Shown here: positions 45,655 through 53,039 of the stretch, one piece after another | Numbering within the stretch: position 1 is the stretch's first letter | Layout: the number at the start of each line of letters is the position of its first letter | Notes under the pieces: generated by a model | Told to the model about the DNA's origin: nothing | Databases searched by the model: none | Seen by the model: the letters and a program-made list of their open reading frames with translations, nothing else | NCBI RefSeq assembly: GCF_003003885.1 | Contig: NZ_PVWN01000012.1 | Span: 1 to 64,000, forward strand | Length of the DNA: 64,000 nt | Source: Chlorogloea sp. CCALA 695 | GTDB lineage: Bacteria > Cyanobacteriota > Cyanobacteriia > Cyanobacteriales > Chroococcidiopsidaceae | Direction: 5' to 3' | Made by a program: the position numbers and the translations under genes

Positions 45655-45710
45655 AATATTTTTTGGCAAACCGAAGCGAGGTGAAAACCCTGGAGCTTTG
45701 CCAAAATATT
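45655..45710. repeat. Inverted repeat between tracrRNA and array
   Basis: AATATTTTTTGGCAAA (45655-45670) pairs with TTTGCCAAAATATT (45697-45710), with a two-base bulge. It could be the tracrRNA terminator or a further structured part of the RNA. Confidence 0.45.
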
Positions 45711-45849
45711 GAATCCCTTGTCCAGTATTGGTTTGATTCTTTGGAGGAGTGATGAATCTCCTCACATTAAAGCAGAAAAGCGAGTATTTTGACAGGGTTG
45801 CCAAAATTGCATCTGGAACCCTGTACTAACAAGGGGTCAGACGGGTGCG

Positions 45850-46083
45850 GTTTCAAAGACCATCCCGGCTGGAGGTAAGTTGAAAGCTTAGGGTTGAAGT
45901 CGGGCGATCGTACATCTTTTGAGTTTCAAAGACCATCCCGGCTGGAGGTAAGTTGAAAGTGACAGTAGCCTAAAAATACACGCTTGCCATTACTGGTTTC
46001 AAAGACCATCCCGGCTGGAGGTAAGTTGAAAGAGGCGTGAGTGGTGAGGTTCAAAAACTATCCGACCAGGGGTATGTTAGAAG
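45850..46083 (+). CRISPR. CRISPR array, element 2
   Basis: Three identical 37-nt repeats (45850-45886, 45923-45959, 45996-46032), each beginning GTTTCAAAGACCATCCCGGC and ending GTTGAAAG, separated by 36-nt spacers. A 16-nt spacer then leads to a degenerate repeat (46049-46083, GTTCAAAAACTATCC...TTAGAAG). No adaptation genes. Repeats differ in sequence from those of element 1. Confidence 0.93.
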
Positions 46084-46121
46084 AGAATAGCAATTTTTGT
46101 TATTGATACTTCACGGATGTA

Positions 46122-46161
46122 TTTTTCAAGGGGAGGGTAGAAAGGCGCACTTCGTTCGGGA
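46122..46161 (+). ncRNA. Homing guide, element 2 (half repeat plus tRNA-matching spacer)
   Basis: A degenerate repeat (46122-46144, ending GGGTAGAAAG) is followed by GCGCACTTCGTTCGGGA (46145-46161), 17 of 17 identical to tRNA-Pro(CGG). It shares the first 19 bases with element 1's guide. The protospacer is 46406-46390 on the minus strand, PAM GTA. Confidence 0.93.
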
Positions 46162-46224
46162 TTATCCTAAAGTTTGTCAGTAAATTATAAAAGTAGTGGA
46201 CTAAACTTCATCTTAAGACAGTCT

Positions 46225-46346
46225 ACGACATCAATTTGCAAAAACTCAGTGTGATTAAATCACATCATTAAAACTACTAAGGCAACATTAATTTGCGAGT
46301 AACGACACTAATTTGCGAATTGCGACATATAATGTGCGAATGTACA
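46225..46346. repeat. Element 2 CRISPR-side end with TnsB-type repeats
   Basis: Four sites of the inverse pattern CGACAnnAATTTGCGAA: near 46225, 46282, 46302 and 46322. The last closes with TGTACA at 46346, the partner of TGTACA at 28074. Confidence 0.85.
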
Positions 46347-46351
46347 AATTT
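46347..46351. repeat. AATTT target duplication, right copy
   Basis: Matches 28069-28073 exactly. It lies 3 bp from the 3' end of tRNA-Pro(CGG). Confidence 0.9.
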
Positions 46352-46354
46352 AAG

Positions 46355-46428
<74 letters not shown>

Positions 46429-46554
46429 CGAAAAAATGCTTTCATTTCACGCCTTTCTATCCTACACCAAACGCACCAATTCCCGCACTTTTAGACCCGA
46501 CTTGGTACAGAATTGGTACGACGATGAAAACGGCAAAAGGCAATGTAGCCATAG

Positions 46555-47010
46555 AGAATAACTGCGATCGCAACTACTGTCGGGTCATTATTTGAAACTT
46601 CTAGCGTCACGGCTTATGTAGAATCTATTTCTGGGGTACTTGAAGGGGGACGGACTGGATCTACAGCCGTTATTGTAGGACTTTTATTTTTACTATCTTT
46701 ATTTTTTATCCCGATTTTTCAAGCTATCCCAGCTTTTGCAACTACTCCGACATTGGTAATCGTGGGTGCAATGATGTCCCAAGTTAAGGAAATTCGCTGG
46801 AATGATTTATCTGAAGCTATTCCGGCATTTTTAACCATATTTATGATTCCGCTTACTTATTCAATCGCCGAAGGCTTAGCGATCGGTTTTATTGCTTATC
46901 CAGTGGTTAAAGCTTTTCAAGGTAAAGGTCAAGAAGTATCGTTAGATACTTGGGTTATTGCCGGGGTTTTTGTTGCTAGGTTTGTATTTATGACGTTGCG
47001 TTTTCAATAA
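46555..47010 (+). pseudogene. 3' remnant of an NCS2 purine permease
   Basis: The frame encodes only the C-terminal third of an adenine/guanine/hypoxanthine permease (AzgA-like NCS2): TTVGSLFETSSVTAYVESIS, then GGRTGSTAVIVGLLF, LVIVGAMMSQVKEI and GLAIGFIAYPVVK. There is no start codon upstream; a TAG at 46552 closes the frame. Five or more membrane segments remain of about twelve. guaD lies 2.5 kb away, so a purine-salvage function may once have been here. Confidence 0.8.
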
Positions 47011-47066
47011 TTTTTCTATAAAAAAGCTAAAACCTTTAGTATCCAAAAGTTGCCTTTAAACATTAC

Positions 47067-47119
47067 TAATTACTATGAATAGAATGCTTACAGAAAAAGC
47101 CTTCTATTCATAGTAATTA
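47067..47119. repeat. Perfect 18-bp inverted repeat
   Basis: TAATTACTATGAATAGAA (47067-47084) and its exact complement (47102-47119), with a 17-nt loop. It follows the permease remnant. It may be a terminator or a small palindromic repeat element. The rest of the 47011-47312 gap shows nothing I recognise. Confidence 0.6.
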
Positions 47120-47312
47120 ATCGATAAAGTTTTGCACTTGTTTCAACAGTTTTTTAATTACTGTGATGCTTGTTTAGTGGAATGGAGTGAAAGATTATAG
47201 AAAAAGTTTCAATATAATAAATAGTTAAATTTCACAAACTGGATAACCCATGATTTTAGATATTTGACTACAATAGGGAAGACAAAATTACAAATGAGCA
47301 TACTAGATCACT

Positions 47313-48344
47313 ATGGGTAGCCAAAGAGAAAATTATTTCTTCCTGGGCTTTCAGGGTAAGTGTTCACCTCCAAACTATCAAGACGTTAGAAATTCAGACT
47401 TAAGTGGTAAGTCATTTATATTAATTCCTGACAATAATGTTTGCATCCATATATCTGAGAGTGATGCCTTAAAACAAGATAATTTAAAAAAAGCAAAAGT
47501 TAATAACTTCTTGAATTATTATCATACATCTAATATTACTGTTCTTCCAGCTTATGGGTTAATAGAACGTGCAAGCCAACCTGGAACCCTAAAATTAAAC
47601 AAAGATAAACTTATTCATACCGAGGATATCTTTTGGAAAAAATTAGGTCATTATTTTCATAATGACCTAATTTCATCTGGGATTTCAACAATTGAACCTC
47701 TAAAAGTATTTATTTATCCACTTTATGCATACCTGTTAATGATTAAACTAATTCTTGTTAAGAGAGAGCCAAGCCGAACAAACGTAAGAAGTAACTTACA
47801 AGATTTATATGAATTTACAAATGAAATAGGTATAAAATTAGCTTTACCGTGGCAATTTGCTCTAGCTATATTTGGAGGAAACACAGAATTAAATAAATTT
47901 ATACATCCGAAAAAAGGAGATGTATTTAAGGCTCTGTGGGGAGCGGCTTGGGACTTATTTTATATTCAACTAATTCATGAGCATAACGGAATAAGAGAGA
48001 AGGTTAAAGGTTCCTTTCCTCGATTCATTCTAGTTACAGATGATAAGGCATGTTTTACTATCGGTGATTTGGCAAAAGTTACTGCTGCTTTTGATTATGG
48101 AGATACTATTTATGATGGGGTTATGATGAATTATGATTTTCCTCATTTAAGGGCAGATTCAATTTTTCTGTCTGAAATAAGTTCGAGGATGGATCTTGAC
48201 CTGCATCAAAAGGCTAATGAGCGAGCATTAATGTCTGAATTAGAGCGTCAAAATGATATTGATAAAATAATAAATAGAGCATATGCTTTCATTTTAGAAA
48301 TCACTAAAAAAATTCAACTTCATGAAAAGAAAGGATTTGGATAA
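47313..48344 (+). CDS. Hypothetical protein with PIN-like features
   Basis: A 343-residue protein not firmly recognised. It has acidic positions in the order of a PIN-type nuclease: ILIPDNNVCIHIS (Asp about residue 39), AWDLFYIQLIHEH (about residue 212) and FILVTDDKACF (about residues 236-246). No membrane segment. AT-rich. A small BrnA-like gene follows at once, so a toxin-antitoxin pair is possible. Confidence is in the gene, not the fold. Confidence 0.6.
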   Translation: MGSQRENYFFLGFQGKCSPPNYQDVRNSDLSGKSFILIPDNNVCIHISESDALKQDNLKKAKVNNFLNYYHTSNITVLPAYGLIERASQPGTLKLNKDKLIHTEDIFWKKLGHYFHNDLISSGISTIEPLKVFIYPLYAYLLMIKLILVKREPSRTNVRSNLQDLYEFTNEIGIKLALPWQFALAIFGGNTELNKFIHPKKGDVFKALWGAAWDLFYIQLIHEHNGIREKVKGSFPRFILVTDDKACFTIGDLAKVTAAFDYGDTIYDGVMMNYDFPHLRADSIFLSEISSRMDLDLHQKANERALMSELERQNDIDKIINRAYAFILEITKKIQLHEKKGFG

Positions 48345-48345
48345 A

Positions 48346-48531
48346 ATGGAAAGATACATTACTTCCTCCTTAAAAGCAAAATTGCGTACGCCTTCTTTAT
48401 TAGCTACCGTTGCTATTCGTATTGATTCTGAGACTTTGGCTTGGTTTCAATCAAAGGGTGAAAAGGCAGAGCAACATAGGGCTGCGGCTCTAAGAATTTA
48501 CGCAGAAGTAAAAAAAATGCCGCTAGTATGA
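48346..48531 (+). CDS. BrnA-like small antitoxin
   Basis: A 61-residue protein: VAIRIDSETLAWFQSKGEKA then AALRIYAEVKK, similar to the C-terminal RHH-like part of BrnA antitoxins (DxxxLxWFKxxG...NxxLRxY). The ATG at 48346 comes one base after the stop of the preceding gene and has AAGGA upstream; an ATG at 48322 lies within that gene. Likely partner of the 343-residue protein. Confidence 0.6.
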   Translation: MERYITSSLKAKLRTPSLLATVAIRIDSETLAWFQSKGEKAEQHRAAALRIYAEVKKMPLV

Positions 48532-48895
48532 GTCAATTACCCTCATAAACCTTCGACAGTAAATGTATTGAAAAGGGCAATCTTTATAAATACTCGTGAT
48601 GGCGCGATCGCACTTTGTCATAAAAATTCCCTCTCCTTATACAACCGCGAGTATGTATCCAACAATTTCAACGGATTATCTATTGAATATTCCGCTCTAT
48701 ACCGATAGAATCCACTCGTCAGTAAATCATAAAAAAGGTCAGGGAATCTCGCAAAGCGCGGAGACAATTTAAACAACTGCTGGAAATTGCCAAAATAGGA
48801 GTATAACAAGCGATCGCAACAGCCTGGATAAACCAGCATTTTGAAACCTTGGATATTAACCTAACCACTATTATTGAAACAATTTTGGAGTAGCA
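48532..48895. other. Gap with a degenerate ORF
   Basis: The last part (48726-48893) reads RRQFKQLLEIAKIGV-stop-QAIATAWINQHFETLD, ending ETILE with a stop just before the next ATG. It looks like a dead small gene of unknown family; the rest of the gap holds nothing I recognise. Confidence 0.35.
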
Positions 48896-49135
48896 ATGAA
48901 AGCACTTAAAGTTATGGCAACAGTCGATGAGCAAGGACAACTAACCTTAGATCGTCCTCTCACAACGGATAAAAATAGCCGTGTAGAGGTTATTGTTTTA
49001 ATCCCAGAAGCAGCAGACCTAGACGATAAATCTCAAACAGAAATTTTGGCAGATTTCCGGCAAGCTTGGCATGAAGCAACAAGTGGACAAACTATCCCCG
49101 TTGCTCAACTTTGGCAAGGGATTGAAGATGCCTGA
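48896..49135 (+). CDS. Antitoxin-like small protein
   Basis: A 79-residue protein (MKALKVMATVDEQGQLTLDR at the start), with a short N-terminal beta region like AbrB/DUF2281-type antitoxins and an acidic helical C terminus (FRQAWHEATSGQ). It overlaps the following RelE/HigB-type gene by 8 bp, the usual order for an antitoxin. Confidence 0.7.
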   Translation: MKALKVMATVDEQGQLTLDRPLTTDKNSRVEVIVLIPEAADLDDKSQTEILADFRQAWHEATSGQTIPVAQLWQGIEDA

Positions 49136-49490
49136 GCAGCCGTTGATTCAAGTAGAAGCTTCGCTAACATTCAACCGAAACTTGCGTACTCTTGCTAAGA
49201 AATATCGCAGTATTCGGAATGACATACAACCCATTATCGAACAACTTGAACAGGGAGAGTTGCCAGGAGATCAAATAATAGGAGTTGATTATACAGTCTT
49301 CAAGCTAAGAGTCCGAAATACCGATATCCAAAAAGGTAAAAGTGGTGGCTACCGTCTGATTTACTACGTCAAAACAGCAATGGGGATTATTCTGCTGACT
49401 ATTTACACAAAATCTGAACAAGTCAATATTGCCGCCGATGATATTCGGAGCATTATTGCAGAATACGAACAATGTGCAGTCGAAGAATAA
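49128..49490 (+). CDS. RelE/HigB-type toxin-like protein
   Basis: A 120-residue protein of the ParE/RelE superfamily: FNRNLRTLAKKYRSIRNDI, then GELPGDQIIG, VFKLRVRN, SGGYRLIYYV and ILLTIYTKSEQVNI, the succession typical of mRNA-interferase toxins. The ATG at 49128 lies inside the antitoxin gene and begins the family match. Confidence 0.82.
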   Translation: MPEQPLIQVEASLTFNRNLRTLAKKYRSIRNDIQPIIEQLEQGELPGDQIIGVDYTVFKLRVRNTDIQKGKSGGYRLIYYVKTAMGIILLTIYTKSEQVNIAADDIRSIIAEYEQCAVEE

Positions 49491-49520
49491 ACAGGAATGA
49501 TGTTATTAAAGTTTAAAAGA

Positions 49521-50849
49521 TTAATTAAGTCGCTCATAAGATAACTTTCCTAAGATGTAAGTAGCATAAATAGTGCGATCGCTTCCCACCACCATTAAAG
49601 TAAATACTTTTGCTGCTAATTCCGCTAATGATGTTGCGGTTGCGTCTCCATTACGAAAAGCTAAAAGCTCTGTGCATCTTGGATCTATAACTATAAAATC
49701 TGCTTCTTTACCTGTTTCAAAGTTGCCAATTTTGTCTTCTAATCTTAATGCTCTTGCACCGCCCAAAGTGGCTAAAAACAAAGCTTGAAAAGGAGATAGT
49801 TTTTGCTTTTGCAGTTGAGCAACTTTGTAAGCTTCACCCGCAGTTTGCAGCAACGAAAAACTCGTCCCCGCGCCTACATCTGTACCTAAACCTAGTTTAA
49901 CGGGATGCTCTTTAGATTTGGCTTTTTCTAGCTTAAATAATCCGCTACCCAAAAATAAATTGGAAGTTGGACAAAAGGCGATCGCACTTTTCGCCTCAGA
50001 CAATCGAGCAAATTCAGCATCGGTTAAATGAACGCCATGAGCAAAGATAGAGCGATTTCTCACTAACCCCGCGCGATCATATACATCTAAATAACCCTCA
50101 TTTTCGGGGAAAAGCTGCTTAACTAAAGCAATTTCGTCTACATTCTCCGATAGGTGCGTATGCAAATAAACATCAGGAAATTCATCTAGAAGTTGACTTG
50201 CTACTCTTAATTGTTCAACGCTAGAAGTTACAGCAAAACGAGGAGTTACAGCATAAAGTAGACGTCCGTTTTTATGCCATTTTTCGATTAATTGCTTGCT
50301 TTGGTAGTAAGAACTTTCGGGGTTATCGACAAGATAATCTGGAGCGTTTCTGTCCATCATTACTTTACCTGCGATCGCTCGCAGATTTCGACGGCTTGCT
50401 TCAGTAAAAAAAGCCTCCACAGATTCAGGATAAACCGCCGCAAATACTAACGCTGTGGTTGTACCGTTTTTGAGTAATTCATCAAGGAAAATTGCCGCAA
50501 CTTTTTGAGCGTAGGCAAATTCTTGAAACTTCCTTTCGGTGGGAAATATGTACTTATGCAACCATTCCAGCAATTGTTCGCCGTAGGATGCGATCGCCCC
50601 TGTTTGCGGGAAATGAATATGAGTGTCGATAAATCCTGGCATAATCAGCATTCCAGAATAGGAAGTAATTTCAATTCCTACATATTTAGCGTGTAAGCTC
50701 TCGTAATCGCCTAGTTCTTTAACTAAACCATTTTCGATAATTAATAAACCATCCGCAATATAACGAACGCTCTCTAGTTCGCTTATATAAAAGGGATCGT
50801 CTATAAAGTCTAAAAAGGAGCAACGAAAAGCTTTTAGCTGGGCTGGCAT
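49521..50849 (-). CDS. guaD: Guanine deaminase
   Basis: GuaD converts guanine to xanthine with a zinc cofactor. The 442-residue amidohydrolase shows the metal site MPGFIDTHIHFPQ (about residue 70), the HTHLSEN segment (about 232), FAHGVHLTD (about 268) and the zinc-binding aspartate in GLGTDVGAGTSFSLL (about 323). Length is typical. psaM lies 94 bp upstream on the same strand. Confidence 0.93.
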   Translation of the reverse strand: MPAQLKAFRCSFLDFIDDPFYISELESVRYIADGLLIIENGLVKELGDYESLHAKYVGIEITSYSGMLIMPGFIDTHIHFPQTGAIASYGEQLLEWLHKYIFPTERKFQEFAYAQKVAAIFLDELLKNGTTTALVFAAVYPESVEAFFTEASRRNLRAIAGKVMMDRNAPDYLVDNPESSYYQSKQLIEKWHKNGRLLYAVTPRFAVTSSVEQLRVASQLLDEFPDVYLHTHLSENVDEIALVKQLFPENEGYLDVYDRAGLVRNRSIFAHGVHLTDAEFARLSEAKSAIAFCPTSNLFLGSGLFKLEKAKSKEHPVKLGLGTDVGAGTSFSLLQTAGEAYKVAQLQKQKLSPFQALFLATLGGARALRLEDKIGNFETGKEADFIVIDPRCTELLAFRNGDATATSLAELAAKVFTLMVVGSDRTIYATYILGKLSYERLN

Positions 50850-50943
50850 GGATTTAAAATTAGTTAAAGGTTAAGGGCAATAGTTTAACCATTTTGCCCT
50901 TAACCTTAAAAATCGCTTTTAGTTTAATTGTCCAAGCAAAACT

Positions 50944-51042
50944 TTACTTATAAAGTTCTGTTGACAGGCGCAAAGCCAAAACGCCGGGAATTAATGCAAC
51001 AAGTAGCGCTGCATATATTTGAATGTCGGATAAAGAAGACAT
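50944..51042 (-). CDS. psaM: Photosystem I reaction centre subunit XII
   Basis: A 32-residue protein with a single membrane helix: MSSLSDIQIYAALLVALIPG opens it and RLSTELYK ends it. This is PsaM, found in the photosystem I trimer of cyanobacteria. The whole gene is 99 bases, so it is missed by ORF lists with a length cutoff. It lies in the gap between guaD and the sugar kinase. Confidence 0.93.
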   Translation of the reverse strand: MSSLSDIQIYAALLVALIPGVLALRLSTELYK

Positions 51043-51148
51043 GGTTTAAACCCTCGTATATGAACGGATTTCACTTTTATAGATCGTTCCCTACTTTCGG
51101 CTACATTTCCTAAGTAGAGGAATATTTTGTAACAAGTTGAAACACTAG

Positions 51149-52405
51149 ATGAATTTTTACTTGGGTATAGACTTCGGAACGTCGGGCGCGAGAGCCGTTG
51201 TTATTGATGATGCAAGTATTATTAAGGCAGAAGTTGAACAGCGATTTGAGCTAGTAGCGCCGGAATATTGGGCAGCTATGTGGCAAAAAGCTTTATTCAA
51301 CCTAATTGAGCAGTTACCTAGAGATTTACGCGCCGAAATTAATGCGATCGCCATTAATGGCACTTCTTCCACCGTAATGCTCTGCGATCAGCTAGGAAAC
51401 GTTCTAAATACACCTTTGTTGTACAACGATGGGCGCGGGGTTGAAGTATTGGAAACATTGCAGGCGATCGCACCTGCTAACAATATTGTCCTCAGCGCCA
51501 CTTCTAGCCTCGCTAAACTGTTGTGGATGAGCAAACAACCCTTTTTCAACCAAGGGCAATATTTACTGCATCAAGCTGATTATTTGGCTTACTTATTACA
51601 TGGCAAATTGGGAATTAGCGACTATCACAACGCTTTAAAGCTGGGTTATGACGTAGAAAAGTTAGCATATCCCGCTTGGTTAACGAATTTAGCTGTAATG
51701 CCGTTATTGCCTCAAGTTTTAGCGCCTGGTAAGCCCATAGGAGAAGTTACGCCAGCCATTAATCAAACTTTGGGTTTGCGGAACGATTGTCTAGTTTGTG
51801 CAGGTACAACCGATAGTATTGCGGCATTTTTGGCTAGTGGCGCTATAAAGCCTGGGGAAGCGGTAACTTCTTTAGGCTCTACGCTGGTACTTAAACTATT
51901 AAGCCGTACTCGCGTAGAAAATGCAGAGTTGGGAATTTATAGTCATCGTTTGGGGGATTTGTGGCTAACGGGCGGCGCTTCTGATACAGGTGGTGCGGTG
52001 TTAAGGCATTTTTTCAGTGAGGCAGAGTTAGCAAGCCTCAGCAGCCAAATAGAGGCACATACAAGTAACCTTGATTATTATCCATTATTGAAAATGGGCG
52101 ATCGCTTTCCCATCAACGATCCTCTACTCCCACCACGCCTAGAACCTCGCCCAGATAGCGATGTAGAGTTTTTACATGGTTTGCTAGAAAGTATGGCGCG
52201 AATTGAAGCTAAAGGCTACGAACTATTGCAGCAGTTAGGCGCGGATAAATTAACTTGCGTTTATACGGCAGGTGGTGGTGCAAAAAATAGTGTTTGGACG
52301 AGAATACGCGGATTCTACCTGCAAGTTCCAATGCTTCCTCCCATTCATACCGCCGCCGCTTACGGTACGGCATTGTTAGCAATGCAAGCAATCAAAACCG
52401 GATAA
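51149..52405 (+). CDS. FGGY-family sugar kinase (D-ribulose kinase-like)
   Basis: A 418-residue carbohydrate kinase. The phosphate motif is YLGIDFGTSGARAVVID (residues 4-20), then INGTSSTVMLCD, and the catalytic region CAGTTDSIAAFLASG (about residue 215); GGGAKNSVW (about 371) completes the ATP site. Its short length fits the cyanobacterial/plant D-ribulose kinase group. A xylulose substrate is not excluded. Confidence 0.85.
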   Translation: MNFYLGIDFGTSGARAVVIDDASIIKAEVEQRFELVAPEYWAAMWQKALFNLIEQLPRDLRAEINAIAINGTSSTVMLCDQLGNVLNTPLLYNDGRGVEVLETLQAIAPANNIVLSATSSLAKLLWMSKQPFFNQGQYLLHQADYLAYLLHGKLGISDYHNALKLGYDVEKLAYPAWLTNLAVMPLLPQVLAPGKPIGEVTPAINQTLGLRNDCLVCAGTTDSIAAFLASGAIKPGEAVTSLGSTLVLKLLSRTRVENAELGIYSHRLGDLWLTGGASDTGGAVLRHFFSEAELASLSSQIEAHTSNLDYYPLLKMGDRFPINDPLLPPRLEPRPDSDVEFLHGLLESMARIEAKGYELLQQLGADKLTCVYTAGGGAKNSVWTRIRGFYLQVPMLPPIHTAAAYGTALLAMQAIKTG

Positions 52406-52436
52406 ACTCAAGGTAGTTTGTACTTGCTGTAGATAT

Positions 52437-53039
52437 ATGACTACATTACTAATTCAAAATGAAAGCACCTTGCTATCAGTAATTCTTCCTAACAGCGAAT
52501 CGATGACAACGGAGCAGTTTTATCAATTTTGTCAAGCAAATCCAGATTTACGCATTGAGCGCACCGCCAATGGAGAAGTAATTGTTATGCCGCCAGCCTT
52601 TTCGGATACAGGTAATCGTAACGGTAAGATTTTTCAGCAAGTTGCAAACTGGGCGGATAGAGATGGCACAGGCGAAACTTTTGACTCTAGTGCAGGCTTT
52701 ACCTTACCCAATGGTGCAATCCGCGCTCCTGATGCCTCGTGGATGAAGCTAGAACGCTGGAATGCTTTAACAGAACAGCAAAAAGCCTCCTTTGCCCCAA
52801 TTTGTCCAGATTTTGTAATTGAGTTACGCTCTAAAAGCGATACTTTAAAAAGCTTACAAGCCAAAATGCAGGAATATATCGCAAATGGTGCGTTATTAGG
52901 TTGGTTAATCGATCGCCAAAACCGTAAAGTTTATATTTATTGTCCTAACCAAGAAGCAGAAATTTTAGATCATCCTGAATCTGTAAGCGGCGATCGCATA
53001 TTACCGGGATTTGTGTTCCAAATGGCGAAAATCTGGTAA
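52437..53039 (+). CDS. Uma2 family endonuclease-like protein
   Basis: A 200-residue Uma2 protein. MTTEQFYQFCQANPDLRIER leads to NGEVIVMPP, then RAPDASWM and CPDFVIELRSKSD (the PD-ExK-like element), and GWLIDRQNRKVYIY. The gene ends one base before the convergent pcrA stop. Confidence 0.88.
   Translation: MTTLLIQNESTLLSVILPNSESMTTEQFYQFCQANPDLRIERTANGEVIVMPPAFSDTGNRNGKIFQQVANWADRDGTGETFDSSAGFTLPNGAIRAPDASWMKLERWNALTEQQKASFAPICPDFVIELRSKSDTLKSLQAKMQEYIANGALLGWLIDRQNRKVYIYCPNQEAEILDHPESVSGDRILPGFVFQMAKIW

Larger units (their letters stand above)
28074..46346 (+). mobile_element. Type V-K CRISPR-associated transposon, element 2
   Basis: An 18.3-kb CAST in the same orientation as element 1. Its ends are perfect 30-bp inverted repeats (28074-28103 and 46317-46346), beginning TGTACATTCGCACATTATAT, flanked by the 5-bp duplication AATTT. 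Order: tnsB, tnsC, tniQ, hsdM, hsdS, an insert with a MerR regulator, DUF6731-like and membrane proteins and Uma2 genes, hsdR, an RHH repressor, cas12k, tracrRNA, array, homing guide. The perfect ends, duplication and intact cas12k suggest a more recent insertion than element 1. Confidence 0.96.
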
